From Vitellaria paradoxa (lineage: Eukaryota > Streptophyta > Magnoliopsida > Ericales > Sapotaceae), in the NCBI GenBank assembly GCA_019916065.1, contig CM034238.1:40267375-40331374 (forward strand): DNA of 64,000 nt, read 5' to 3'. The notes under the pieces were generated by a model. It was not told where the DNA came from, did no database searches, and worked only from the letters and a program-made list of their open reading frames with translations. The position numbers and the translations under genes were made by a program. This document shows positions 33,204 to 64,000 of this stretch, piece after piece. The stretch's first letter is position 1. Every line of letters starts with the position of its first letter.

Positions 33204-36200
33204 AAGAAATTATAGCTTTTTTAGCTTATCATGATATGAAAGGTCTAAGATTTTGGTTAAATTTTCAAAAATCCTTACCTAATGTCTATAATTTTAAAAA
33301 TATCTTATATATAAAATCCAAAATTCAAATTTACTCATATTTATTTAATAAATTAAATTTTAAAAAATAAAAAATTACAAAATTATTAATAAATTAAATA
33401 ATGCTAAATTTTCAAAATTATTTTTAATTTTAGTCTTACTAATTACCAAATATAAGATAATACTATTCAGTCAATAATAAAGCCATTATAATAATTTTTG
33501 TATAAAATAATCAGTTTTATTTTAATTGTACCGAATTGCCTATGCACAAAAATTGAAAAAAATATATATTAAATGATGTTTGACAGATTATCAAATACCT
33601 CAAAATTTTTAGAAAAATGATAAATACATTCATTTATTAGTTTGTCTCACTGTAAATTATTATTTTTTATTAAAATTAGTAGAGAATAGAAAAAACTAAG
33701 GAAGGAATACAAATAATTTGACTCCAATTTTTATTCAGTGAGCTAAGCTAACTTTTAACTTAAAAACTCGTACCCAATGAATTCTTCTCCCTTTCAGTGG
33801 ATTTGTCGGCTAGTAGATGGAAATTCAAGGCCACCACAGACTTTTGGTGATATATGTTGGGAGGAAGAAACGTGGAAGGGAGAAAGAAAAGGAAGAAGGA
33901 AACTTTGATTTGGTTAGCGAGTTGACTCAGTGAATTAAATGGATAAGTTAAAGGAGGGTTGGGTGGGTGGTTGGGTCATTGGTCTTTCAATTTGGGTAAT
34001 ATTATATGTGCCAAAATTGTGAATCAAAATAAAAAATTCAATCAAATTATTTGAGTTCAAAGATATAGATAACGTCCAAACGTAATGGTAGAGACCAATT
34101 AATAGAAAATAATTATTGAGCCCATGCAAAATAATGTCAGTCTTAAAAGGATTTCTAAAAATTTAACTAAACAAAATTTTACTGAACAATTTAAGGTTAA
34201 AAAGTTAAAATTTTAAAGATTAAATATCATATCATTTTACATTACTTCTGTAGGTAAACAATAACTGAAGGCACATATTATCTTCTTGAGCATGAAAGAA
34301 GATGTGCTCGGCATTGGTCTGCAAATCAATTGATCACCACAATTAGATCTCACTATCAAATACAAAATAGTAATAAATGAACTGATTTTATTACCTCATA
34401 GTTAATCTGATTAATTTATTTTGTTTACAAATGGCAAAAAAAATGACATCTGGATACTTCTTAAGGTTATATTTTGTCCATTATACTTATTTTTACCAGG
34501 CGCATTTGATGTTAGGTGAGAAGTATTAAATGTGAAATGAAAGGTATTTAAATTAAAGTAAACTATCAGATACTCTGATATATATATATGCACGCACACA
34601 GAATACAAAATCATTATAATTTAATTATTTATACATTTAATCATTTACTCTATTTTACCATACATATTAGGTTTAGCCACAAAATTCAGGTATGTTCACT
34701 ATTGTCAGTTGTTTACTTTTCTCTTTTTATTACAATGTTCTCAAGTTTATTCTAACTTTACCATCGCAGAATTTTTGGTCAGGGACCCTCTCCGCCCATT
34801 TCCTCTAACTTTTCTTGCTCTGTAGGTTTGAATTCTATTTTTTCGGTTGATGTGGTGAGCAAATCCAGTGATACTTTTTATTGTCGAACAATTTCATTTC
34901 ATTTTATTACTATTTTCTTTTTTATTCAATTTTCTTTCCATTTAATTCCATTTGTGCATTTTTATTCCACAATAATACTATGTTAAAAAACAGTTCCAGC
35001 CCAATTTACTATTTGCTAAAAAATAATTTCCAAATTATTATTTTTCCTGTCACATTCATTTCATATGTCGAAATTAGATGCCCTATTTATTTATTTTTTA
35101 TAAATTAAACAAACTAATTAACAATTTAAAAAGTCAACCACAAAGGGAACGTTGGCAAGAAAAAAAAAAAAAAAAAACTCAAGTATATAATTTTTTTAGA
35201 CTAGTGTACAAATATGTGTGTATATAAAATTCTCAATCTATTACCATTTCAAAAATAATTTATATAATAATATTATTTTGTCAAGTATACAACAAAATAG
35301 AAATTTATAGTCGCATAGAATTTATTATGCGACTTGATTTCATTTGATGAAGACAATTATCATCAATTCTTACGTTTGTAACTAAAGTAAAATTTTATGA
35401 GTTAGATTTAATTTCATTTTATAATTTAAATTTTGAGATTTCTATAGAATTTGAAATCCAATCTAAAATGATAGGATTTGACGAGAATTCATTATTTTAT
35501 TAAGTAATCTAAGTAAGTGGATAAATTTATTCTCTTATATCATATACCATATTTTTTTTTTACGTCCTGTTCATATCGTCAAACTTGGTATTTTGTTTAA
35601 ATCAAATTAATTTAATTTTTAAATACAAAATGTGTTTTAAATACAGAATTTTATTAACCAAATTAAATCAAATCAAATTAAATTAATTATCTATTTTAAA
35701 ATGAAATCAATTTTAATAATGGGATGTTTTCAAACAAAGTGTTGGAGGAATGAGCAACCGAGGCAGAGTTAAATTGAAAACTGTTCCGCCAGAAATTTAT
35801 ACAGGAAGAAATATTATTTAGGCAACAATTTAGAGTTGTAGATACTAAAAAGTTTGCATTCAATGGGTTTACTTCTATTTCTCTCAATTAATTTAGTTTG
35901 GTCTTTTAAGAGTTAATATGAATGCTTGAGTATTTGTATTTTAATTTAATTCTTAAATTAAAAAAAAGTCGCTGGGCACTAATTCAATTCTTCTTCTAAC
36001 CAAAATATATATTTACTGAATTTATTTTATTTTTCTTATGTTTTGAGTGTAATAGCCTGCTTGGAACGTGAACTTTTGGTCCAAAAAATAAAAAATAATA
36101 ATAATAAAATAATAACAAATAAGTGAAATTTAAATTATTAAAGTGGCATTTGGTTTACTTTTTTGTTTTCTATTTTTTGTTTTTGTTTTATACGTTAAAA

Positions 36201-37240
36201 ATCTTAAAACCAGGAAACAGAAAATACTTTATTTTTCTTGTTTTTTATTAAGAACTCTCAAAACGACTTTTTACCATTTTTTATTTTATTTGTAAACCAT
36301 TTTTAATTTTCGAAAATAAATTTTGAAAACACAAGTATCCAAATGAATTTCCTTATTTTTAAAAGTACAAAATAAAAAATAAGTTCAAAACAGAAAATAG
36401 AAAACAAAACCAGAAAGAAAAAAATAGAAAAATAAATCAAATGACCCCTAAGTGTTTGGTGTGCTCTTCGAAAACTGTAAAAAAAATTGATAGAAATTTT
36501 GAGAAAGTTAAATAAAATTGCAAAAAAAGTTAGTAAGAGTTAAGAAAATTTGATAAAATATTTGGTGAAAAAGGTTAAAAAAAGTTAATAAATGTTATTT
36601 TTTTTATTTTTTAATAGACCACACAAGGCTAGAAGAATTGTTTTTACCTATGTCGTTGTGCTGTTATATTTAGTTCCTTAGTTTTTTTTTTTTTTTTTTT
36701 TCTATATTTTATTTTCTTATTCCTCTATGTCTTATTGTTTTATTTTAGATAATTAATGCCCACTCTTAGCTTTTGCTTTATGATTGTTTGCACAAAGTGT
36801 GCATAAATAAAATATCAATAATTTATTTTTATAGTTTACTTTTTAACTTGATAATAAATTTGTTTAATTTATAAAAAAATGTCACATTTAATTTTCACGT
36901 AAGCAATAAATATGGAAAAAAATATATCAATTTGAATAAAAGTCACATTTATTTTTCGGGTCAAGAACAATTATGACAAAAATATAGTGATTTGAAAATT
37001 ATTTTTGAGAGAGTAATAGGTTGAGAATTATTTTTCAAGAGATTATTGTTAATGTAAGAAAACACGCCTTACCTCTCTTTTAAGTTCATAACGCCATACC
37101 GTTTCCAAAAAAAAAAAAAAACAAGTTCATGACGCCGTATTCGGATCAGGATCCGGGTCCAAGTAATCGGGACCCGGAGACCTTGACGAAGCAGCTAGGG
37201 TTTCGGACCGCTTTTCAAATCGGCGGCTCAGAAACGCAAC
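33204..37240. other. AT-rich gene-poor stretch upstream of the aminotransferase gene
   Basis: No gene recognised. It contains a MITE at 36141-36448 and a long T run near 36684-36703. Confidence 0.5.
36141..36448. mobile_element. MITE, same family as 19024-19373
   Basis: Left end AGTGGCATTTGGTTTAC and right end AAATCAAATGACCCC are imperfect inverted repeats, next to TTA on the left and TAA on the right. The interior matches the copies at 19.0 and 56.6 kb. Confidence 0.65.
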
Positions 37241-37245
37241 TCTCC

Positions 37246-37276
37246 GTCTCTCTCTCTCTCTCTCTCTCTCTCTACT
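37246..37276 (+). promoter_or_regulatory. (TC)n tract in the probable 5' leader of the aminotransferase gene
   Basis: About 14 TC units some 70 bases before the start codon at 37342. Pyrimidine tracts near the transcription start are common in plant genes. No TATA box was assigned. Confidence 0.4.
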
Positions 37277-37341
37277 GATTGTTAGACTGGTAATAAGTTA
37301 ATAACGTCACGCCCTCTGCTCTGAGCACAGTCTGCGTGAAA

Positions 37342-55548
<18,207 letters not shown>

Positions 55549-56599
55549 AGGAGTTGCATCACCTGCCTCCAATCCCATCTTATTCTATGATTGTAGGATC
55601 TCTCCAAAATATTTATCCCTCGGACTCGAATGGTTTTGTTCTAGGCTTTGATGTTACAAATATTTAAGCAATTCTAGGACCTGGAAAATAATTTAGTTTT
55701 CGAGATTGGGATCTCATTTATCTATGGTCAGTGACGAACAGTGATGCTTGTTTGGGAAGAATAATTGTAAAATATTTAGAGCTCCTGGAAAATAACTTCT
55801 GGCAAATGAATTGCCAGCCAGAAGCTCAAGTGGGTTCTGTAACCTCGTTTCCATGTTAATAACTTTGGCCACAAATGCTCTTTTTTCCTTCTCTTCGTCT
55901 TCTCATTTCTTTTATGGTTTATTTTGCATATGGATATGTGACATTTGTCGAGGGAGAAAAAAATCGAAATGGAAGTAAGTGCTTCTACCAACAACATCGT
56001 TGCATGATGGTCTCTGCCTTTACAGAACAATTAATTTCAATTTTTTTAAAGATTTTTTATTTAAAGAATTGAGTGTTTTTACGTTTAGGCTCTACGTTCA
56101 AAATATTTTTCTTTTTTATTTTTGTTTTGGGACTAGCAGTAATGTTTGTATGCCTGCGTGTGTATTATTTGGAATCTATTGTTATAAATCAAGTTAAATT
56201 TAGCAACGAGGCAGATTTATATGGTTTATACATTTTGTCTTATAAAATTGTCAAATCAAATTGAACTTAATGGTTTCGTTTAATTTGTTTTTTTTTTTTT
56301 TGGTTGAAGGTTTGATTACGGTTTTAAAATCTTTTAAATTAATAACTTGTGCTTGGATGTAGGCAAGAACTTGCAGTAAGATTTTAAGAGTTCTGTGAGA
56401 AGCTTGTAGGATTATGCTAGATCACCGTGGGATCTCGACTTACGCGAGTATTAATTTTACAGGTTTTTAATATTACGTTTCAAGCCCTACATGTCCGGGA
56501 ATTCGTTTTCCATATAGATACTTGACTGCCTTTAGGGTTTTTTAGGGTTTTTAGAAGAGAGTAACACTTTTAGAGAGCAACTAAAATTAAAAAATTTAA

Positions 56600-56912
56600 G
56601 GTGGCATTTGGTTTAATTTTTTATTTTCTTCTTTCTGTTTTTATTTTATGTTTTAAAAATCTCAAAATAAGGAAGTAAAAAATACTCTATTTTTATTATT
56701 TTGAGATTTTCTTTGTTTTGAATTAAAAACGCTTAAAACGACTTTTTGTCACTATTCATTTTGTGTATAAACTCATTTTTTGTTTTCTGAAACAAATTTT
56801 AAAAATACAATTGATCAAAAGCATTTATTTTTCAAAAGCACAAAATTGAAAATGAGTTCAAAACAGAAAAAAAAAAAAAAAAAAAAAAAACAGAAAACAA
56901 ACCAAATAAGTC
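56600..56912. mobile_element. MITE, same family as 19024-19373
   Basis: Left end GGTGGCATTTGGTTTAA and right end AAACCAAATAAGTC, with TTAA on each side (56596-56599 and 56913-56916). A long A run lies in its right half. Confidence 0.65.
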
Positions 56913-57536
56913 TTAAGTTTCTTTCATATTTAAACAACAATACTTTATTTCCTTCGTGCATTGATGATTCAAAGAATTTCGAATCTTGTGTATAATAAAT
57001 TCAGTTGGCTATAATTAGCAGAGTGCCATAAATTTGCTTGATTTTTAAGTATTTGACTATTATTTCTTTCGTTTGGGTTTAGTGCATCGATAATTTGAGT
57101 AAAGAGACAAGAATATAAATTTGTCAATTTAAAACTCATAAGAAGTTGAATTTTTATAATCAAAATTGTGTTAAGAGTAGAAGATTCAAAATTTTTCCTA
57201 TTGATTTATGTTTTTTTCTTGTTAAAAATTTACTTATTTTTTTTTATTTTCACTTTGATATTGTTTGTTTGCATGTTAATAGCATGGTATATTGTTTAGT
57301 GTATCTAATATACTAGTTTTTTCACTTCTCATTATCTTAAAAATTTACATTGATTGAACAATTAGTTACTAATATCATTTATCAAAAATAATTATAACTA
57401 TAAATTCAAATTTTAAGAAAATAAATAACAAATTCAATTTGGCAAGCAGTGATTGAGATTTCTTCATGAATTAGGAACCACATCCAAATTATAAGAACAA
57501 ACTCATCAGCAAAAAGGATAGTGCGGGATTTCATGT

Positions 57537-57680
57537 ATGTGTTTAAAGTGATAAAAAGTGAGATAAAATAAGATAAATTATAAATTCATAATTTATGCAA
57601 TGAAATAAAAATTTTTTTAGAGGTTTTCAAAAATTTTCAAAAATTTGTAGTAAAAATCAATGTTACCAAACGCACACATA
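57537..57680. mobile_element. Tourist-like MITE copy
   Basis: ATGTGTTTAAAGTGATAAAA at the left, CCAAACGCACACAT at the right, and the shared AGTGAGATAAAATAAGATAA interior. The target duplication is uncertain. Confidence 0.5.
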
Positions 57681-58734
57681 ATTTATCTTATGTTCAAATG
57701 AAATAATTTTGGGTCTTTATACCTTGCAAAAGTATAAAAATCCTTAAATTCAAAATCAGACTTTTTATATTATTTATTCAAGTCTAAAAGTAAAATTTAG
57801 ATCGGGATTAAAAGAATATTATTAAAAATCAATTATAATTAAAAATATAAGTACAAGATATGAAGTACGAAGATATAGATATATTTTTAAAAATTATGAA
57901 ATATTAAAACTATTATTTTTGATAAAATTTTTTGATATAAGTATAACTTATAAGGATATAAACATAATTTTTAAAATTAAGAAGAATTAGTAATTTTTGT
58001 AGTTAAATTTGATATCTATTACTATAGGGGAGCACTAATATTTTATTAAACTCAATTTTTTATGAAACAACGGTTTTGGTCAAACGTCTATTTTCCTTAT
58101 TTTTTAAGATTTTTATTTTTTAAATTGATAAAAATACTCTTAAAATTAAATATATACACGTGTTATTTTTAAAAAATAAGGATATAGTAGTTAATTTATA
58201 ACATTTTCAAATTCTTAAATTTTAAATTTAAATTTCAAATTTAAAAATTCAGTAATCATGTTCAAGTTTGAAAAACAATTAAGATTTATTTTTCTATTTA
58301 ATAGTTATCTTTATCCTTATATATATCTATCAAAATATATATATTTTCCAAAATGTTATCACCCGCACGTGTGCACTTGTCTCTAGCGTAAATAATTAAT
58401 CCAATTATTTTTCTTTCGTTTCGTTTTCATTAACGGTTGATTTTCTATATTTTTTTGTTAAAAAAACAGTGGAGCCAAAAAAATTCTTAAAACTCCCAAA
58501 CGCAGCCAATTTTCTCGGACAACGTTTTTTTAAATTTTTTTTTAATTATTATGACAGTAACCAAAAGAAAAAATTTATTTTGAAACAACCCAAAATATAG
58601 ACAAAGGAAAGCAGGGGAATTGCAGCCGAGCTGTTTCATGGCGCCGTAATCTTCCACAGCGGCCCAAACCTCGCCGGAATCGGAATTTGCTACGTCAATT
58701 CGAAGCACAACACAACCGAAAGAACCACCCAACG

Positions 58735-60470
58735 ATGGCCACAGCCGCTTCTTGTTCTTTCCTCAACACCAGCACCTCCTTTCCCACCTCTAGACAGCAT
58801 TTTCTTGCGCCTCGTCCAACAACCTTCCTTCGCAACAAACCGCTCCATCCTTTAACTCACTCGTCTTCTTCTTCCCGGCTTCGACGTCGCCGTTTCACTC
58901 CCACAGCCGTTCTTTACTCTCTCAAGGTGAACAAGTAGCACGCCTACTAACTGTTCGTTAATATGCTCAAACGGGTTCATATCACTCAATTGTTTTGTTT
59001 GCTTTTGTTTCAGGAAGACGTGGGTCGTCTCGCTAATACTTGGAGTGATTTTACTAGCTTAAATTATTGGGTTGTTCGGGACTACTATCGACTTGTGAAA
59101 TCTGTTAACGTTCTGGAGCCTCATATTCAGCTCCTGTCTGATGGGCAGGTTTGTGGGTTTGAATTGGCTGTTTAAGTGCTGTTTGGAGCACCAAAAAAGG
59201 CCACAAAAAACTTTGAGAAACTCTACATTTCTGCAACAATTTTTTTTTTCCACGTCAAATTACGTGAATTTATATAATTTATATATATCTACAAATAGCA
59301 ACAAATTTTTACAAATTTTAATAACATTTTTATAAATTCCAATAAAATTTTTATAATTTTTAAGAAGTTCTGACAAAAAAATAAAAAATGTCTGTCGGTT
59401 GAACAGGCAAAAATCCAGTCAAACGGAACTATTTATCTTTCAAAAACATGATTTGATAGCTGAGCTTGGTGGCTGAGTTCCAATTGCCAAATTCCAATTG
59501 CCAAAAAAGTTACGCCCCCTAAATAGTTACAGTGGTTTTTTGTTTGTGGGTTGCTGGATGATTGTTGTTTTTTTTTTGGGGGGGGGGGGTTTCCAGCTGA
59601 CTGCAAAAACAACGGAGTTTCGACACCGGCTGAAGCAGGGAGAGACACTTGCGGACATTCAAGCTGGTTTAAAGCATTATTACATCTTATGCTTTATCAA
59701 AGTTCAATTCTTTTAAACAAATTATTTCAAATTTGAAATTTCCTCTGATTTTGATGATGTCAGAGGCATTTGCTGTTGTTCGAGAAGCTGCAAAAAGGAA
59801 GCTTGGGATGCGTCATTTTGATGTTCAGGTCTCTATCTGCAATTGTATTTAATTTTACTAAAAGTTTTGGTCGTGTATGAATATAATGCAAATTTTGAAT
59901 GGTAGATCATTGGTGGAGCGGTGCTTCATGATGGGTCAATTGCTGAAATGAAGACAGGTGAGGGAAAAACACTGGTTTCAACATTAGCTGCGTATCTTAA
60001 CGCCCTGACTGGGGAGGGTGTTCATGGTAAGTTCTCATGGAACATTATTATCAATCACTTATATTGTTATTAATTTGTTTTAGATAAGGAAGAAGTGGAA
60101 ATCATGGATCGTAATCATTGTTTTGACAGAATAAATGATTTTAACCAGCTAGTTACTAAACAACTCATGACTAGAAGTTACAAAGAGTCAGCTATTTGTG
60201 GTCTCACAGATAAGCACCCGATGGCTGCTCAAGTTGATGATTGGCCTTGGCATATGTATCAATAAAATAAGGAATGAGCATAATCCAATAAATGAACCAC
60301 TATCTTGTGTGGACCAAGTAATAGACAAGATGAATTAATAAATAAATGCTACACTAGAATATACACAAATTCACTAAGTAATCATCACTATGGTCACAAA
60401 CTACCCCCTTGACATGGGTCCACTGTCCAATGATAGTAATAACAAGTGTACAATGGGCAATCACAGCATC

Positions 60471-60527
<57 letters not shown>

Positions 60528-63500
60528 TTTCAAGTGATGTTGGCCTCTACCCATCTCCTAGCTCCTTATATGTGGATACTTTGTGGCTTCTACCCTCTAA
60601 AGCGACCAAAGCGACCACTGTCAATAATATTTGAAAGATTATGGGTATGCTAGTAACCCCAAGCAAACCAATCAAGTGCGAAAGTAAGGAAGCCACAAAA
60701 ACTTATATGGGAACCCAACTGGTAAAAAACCTCTAGTCTTTTGATCGGAGACAACCCAAAAAATCTTCCATTGTATAAACTTATTTACAATGATTCAATC
60801 GCCAAAATTTTACAATCAAAATCCCTGATCCTATGTTATGAGTCCCTGGGTCACATCACGATGCATTGATCCAAGTAGAAGAACAATCACCGCTTCTATG
60901 AGAATTAACACCAACAGTGAAGTCCTTTGACAATCAACACCAATGAAGAATGATTTGATCTTTGGCCAAGTGATGAGAGAATCCTTTTAAGTTGAAGCAC
61001 AATAATCTTCAATGCGTTTCCTCCCTCTAGAATACCTAGAAACAACGTTCCCTTAGATGGGTAACAAATTCTTAGTCTAAATAGGTATCTGAAAACAGGA
61101 AAACCAATTCAGGAAATTTGTTGCTCCCTGGGGCAAGTAGCCAGTGAGTTCCCAATGAGCTGTTATGATAAAAAATGACTCACTGTATTATGCAGTGAAG
61201 CCAGCAAGTTATAAACGAAAAACCACCTTCTAGTGTTTCCTAGCAGAGTCAACAAGTATCCAATGAGGTAGCTAGCGTTGGTTCACATTCTGTGCTAATT
61301 TTATCTGATCTTGTTCAATCTTCTAAGCCTAGAGCTAAAATGCTTTGGACAAATTAGGGGACTACCTAATCAACTCTATTCTCTATATTACATTATGAAA
61401 CATTCATTTGTAATCAAACAAGGAATTTAGTCTAATATGAGCCTTTAGCATTAGACACATTAAAATTATGCCTCATAAAATCTCGAGTGTTATGCCAAAT
61501 TGGAAACAAGTAGGTATGAAATTGAAAGAAGGTTGAAAAAGCGTATGTTGGGTTTTTTTTGGAATCATAGGTTTGGGAGCTTGAGCCTCAGGCATCTTGG
61601 ATCCCCAATTTGGAAAATATTCTTGGCAATCTTTCCTGTAATGCATGATTATGTGAGAATAGCCAGGATGTGGTAAAATAAGACTTTTGTAGATGTTAAC
61701 TGGTTTGAAGTGTGTTTTGTGTTGTTTTTGTATGCTTAACATTCATGTTCCCCCTTCCCCCCCCCCCCCCCCCAAAAAAAAAAAAATGACGATGGACTGG
61801 TATTTTGTTAAAGAAGTACTAATATTTTTTTGGTAAGTAAAAAGATGTACTAATTTAAGGCAATTTTTTGACAAAGGATGCTGTTTATGGTTCGATGTAG
61901 TGATGCTGTTTGCTGATCTCTCTCTCTCTCTCTCTCTGTGTGTCTGTCTGTTCGTCTCTCTCTCTTGCAGTGGTAACTGTCAATGATTACCTGGCTCATC
62001 GAGATGCTGAGTGGATGGGTCGTGTTCATCGTTTCCTAGGTCTTTCCGTTGGTCTTATCCAGGTCAATTCCTGTAAATAAATGACTGAAAGCTGTCAATT
62101 ATGTTATCCTCTTCCCATCCTTCCTTTGATATTGATTTAGTTGGAATAAGTACAGTCATCAACAGGTTGGGTTTGGAACATAACCAGCAAGAATTATTTT
62201 AGTATACATATTCATTGAATTTTGAATCTGAATCTTATGAATCCTTTATAATTATGACCAAGTTTGATTTCAATAAAATGTTTGCAAATCTATGTTTGAA
62301 CCAAAATCAAAACAAATTTTGAAATAAAAGCTTGGATATATATTTGAATATGTCATTTTGTGAAAAACATTAAATACAAATGGACTTAGATGTTAATTGA
62401 ATCAAATCTTCTTATAATTATGATTATGCTTGATCTGAATATAATGGGATTTGGATTGACCTCGTTGCTGTACCAAATCAGATCATTACCAGATCTAGCT
62501 CTGAACCATCAATTATTAGCCATATATTAGATCTAATGACGTAATTTTGAGATATGAGGTCCCGAAGCTGAATTTACATAAAATCTATAAGGCATCTACT
62601 AGCTAAACAATTGTAATACTGCATCTTTTTATGCCTTCTACCTTTGGGTTTTCCAGAGGGGAATGACAGCTGAAGAAAGAAGATCTAACTACAGATGTGA
62701 TATTACTTACACCAATAATTCGGTATGTAATGTCCAATGTCATGATGTACTTTGCCTGGCTGATTGATTATTTTTGCTGGCTTTCCAGAATTGCGTCTCA
62801 TATTTTTATGTCTTTCTATTGCGTTGATTGCCACAGGAACTTGGTTTTGATTATCTCCGAGATAATCTTGCAGGAAGCAGCGGACAACTTGTGATGAGAT
62901 GGTAAACCTTCAAATCTTGTGTGGACTTTGTTTTTAGTTTTATTGGGCAACTAGAGTTTGTCTGTCCAGATGTATATTTGAAACTACTAGTGGTCCACTG
63001 TTCAACGACAGGCCGAAGCCATTTCATTTTGCAATAGTAGATGAAGTTGATTCTGTCCTCATTGACGAAGGGAGAAATCCTCTACTGATAAGTGGTGAGG
63101 TAATTTGTAATATCTTTGAACATTTTAAAGACTAACAGGATGGAAACTCCAATGATAGCTGAAGCGAAAGTACGAAGGTAACAGTTTAGACATGATCTCT
63201 GTTTGGTGGCTATTTTGACTTTTACTACCTTATATCAGGCAAGTAAAGATGCTGCAAGATATCCAGTTGGCGCAAAAGTTGCTGAGCTTCTTGTTCGGGA
63301 CATTGTGAGTACAGTCTTTCTTTTTATTCAGATAAACTATACAATTTGTTGTGTTTATTGTTCTATAATCTATTTTACAATTATTATTATAATTTTGTTG
63401 AGCACCATTTTATGTAGTGAGACTAATCTGCTATAATTTATCAATTATGTTAATAGCATTACACTGTTGAGCTCAAGGATAATTCAGTGGAGTTGACTGA

Positions 63501-64000
63501 AGAAGGTATTGCCTTATCTGAGATGGCTCTAGAGACAAATGATCTATGGGATGAAAATGATCCTTGGGCTAGGTGAATATGGGTTGCCCTGCCTTGTTAT
63601 TACTTAATACTTTTCTTAGTGTTGAGAAGAGTGACGGACAGGTTAAGTGCTTAGGAAGGCTATTAAGCTTTTGCTGCCTATTCAATATGTTTCTACATTG
63701 TTGTTCTTTTTCTTTTTATTGAATTTTCAACTTTATAGTTACCATTGTATTATTGCAGATTTGTTATGAATGCTTTGAAGGCTAAAGAGTTCTACCGGCG
63801 GGATGTCCAATATATTGTTAGAAATGGGAAGGCTCTCATAATCAATGAGGTAGAACGGGCATTTTATATGGTTACTTCCTATTGCTTTAATTTTGGAATA
63901 TAAATTCCTAATTGTTTTCATACATATATTTGTGTGTGATTCTACTTTCCATTTGACAATGGTGAATGAATCACGCTTTTCCCAATGCCAAGGAACAAAG
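58735..64000 (+). CDS. SECA2: SecA2-type protein translocase ATPase, chloroplastic, 5' part
   Basis: ATPase motor of the chloroplast envelope Sec2 system. Exons: 58735-58926, 59014-59148, 59597-59666, 59764-59828, 59906-60026, 61971-62062, 62657-62722, 62837-62901, 63012-63099, 63239-63304, 63457-63572, 63759-63849. All are GT-AG and in frame, giving 389 codons, and the gene continues beyond the window. The Ser/Arg-rich start ([16 protein letters not shown], then SRLRRRRF) is a transit peptide. Then come [40 protein letters not shown], Walker A MKTGEGKT (169-176), [25 protein letters not shown] and Walker [12 protein letters not shown] (278-288). The RDYYRL and WDENDPWAR segments fit the SECA2 branch better than SECA1. 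The ATG was chosen because it opens the transit peptide; no in-frame upstream ATG is seen. Confidence 0.92.
59174..59429. mobile_element. MITE in SecA2 intron 2
   Basis: Left end GTGCTGTTTGGAGCACC and right end CAGTCAAACGGAAC form a weak inverted repeat; the interior has repeated AATTTTTATAAATT-like words. Target duplication unclear. Confidence 0.4.
59568..59589. repeat. T10-G12 homopolymer junction
   Basis: It ends eight bases before the exon 3 acceptor of the SecA2 gene (TTTCCAG/CTGACT), where the polypyrimidine tract is expected. Confidence 0.9.
60471..60527. repeat. (ATA)n microsatellite in SecA2 intron 5
   Basis: About 19 uninterrupted trinucleotide units. Confidence 0.95.
60640..61460. 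repeat. Possible retroelement remnant in SecA2 intron 5
   Basis: Starts near GGGAACCCAACTGGTAAAAA and has base use unlike the rest of the intron, similar in texture to copia-type retroelement flanks. No protein domain, LTR pair or target duplication was found. Confidence 0.3.
61757..61786. repeat. C17-A13 homopolymer junction
   Basis: Seventeen C followed by thirteen A, in SecA2 intron 5. Confidence 0.9.
61919..61969 (+). promoter_or_regulatory. Pyrimidine-rich (CT/GT)n tract at the SecA2 exon 6 acceptor
   Basis: A CT repeat followed by TGTGTGTCTGTCTG and more CT leads directly into TTGCAG at 61965-61970. The microsatellite itself forms the polypyrimidine tract of the acceptor, so length variation could affect splicing. 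Confidence 0.6.

Larger units (their letters stand above)
55549..58734. other. Intergenic stretch between the aminotransferase and SecA2 genes
   Basis: The 3' flank of the aminotransferase, then AT-rich DNA with two MITEs (56600-56912 and about 57537-57680). No other gene recognised. The last 120 bases have balanced composition and should hold the SecA2 leader. Confidence 0.5.

Noticed and set aside
60354..60653. ORFs with long Ile, Asn or Tyr runs on both strands
   Set aside because: They are translations of the (ATA)n microsatellite in the SecA2 intron.

Overview
This is a nuclear window from a plant, very probably a woody or otherwise repeat-tolerant eudicot. The DNA is AT-rich, the genes have many GT-AG introns, two genes encode chloroplast-targeted proteins, and pseudokinases of the ZRK (RLCK XII-2) type, a eudicot family, occur as a cluster. 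The species cannot be named from the sequence.

Region 1 (1-30 kb) is a disease-resistance-type cluster. It holds three ORF-complete ZRK-like (pseudo)kinases (7225-8310 minus, 15941-17005 minus, 28785-29825 plus) and three broken relatives (about 5.56 kb, 14.5-15.2 kb, 26.9-27.6 kb). The first two kinases lie in two arms of an old duplication (about 1.56-11.27 kb and 12.12-18.96 kb). Each arm also carries a piece of a CNNM/DUF21-CBS gene and a short unrecognised ORF. The arms have since diverged by insertions, including a 1.44-kb Mutator-like foldback element with a perfect 9-bp target duplication. Between the clusters sits a 260-aa charged nuclear-type protein of unknown function (24969-26598) behind a GC-rich 5' leader exon and a 2.4-kb leader intron.

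Region 2 (30-37 kb) is gene-poor. It holds a decayed FAR1/MULE-type gene and several MITEs.

Region 3 (37.3-55.5 kb) is one complete gene for chloroplast LL-diaminopimelate aminotransferase. Its ten exons join in frame to 461 aa, with the PLP lysine at K305. Its fifth intron (7.3 kb) is a stack of transposons: an RTE LINE with a 15-bp target duplication, three L1 remnants, two tRNA-derived SINEs, two hAT-like MITEs and Tourist-like MITEs, several nested with readable target-site duplications so that the order of insertion can be told.

Region 4 (58.7 kb to the end) is the 5' part of a chloroplast SecA2-type translocase ATPase gene: twelve exons, 389 codons, running off the right edge.

The most informative observations are: the complementary catalytic-site lesions among the ZRK paralogues; a candidate U12-type (AT-AG) intron in the CNNM fragment; the nested retroelement stack in the aminotransferase intron; a 35-bp RTE LINE tail bounded by an 11-bp target duplication; a cluster of CGCG palindromes; and a recurrent T-run/G-run (C-run/A-run) junction at many loci.
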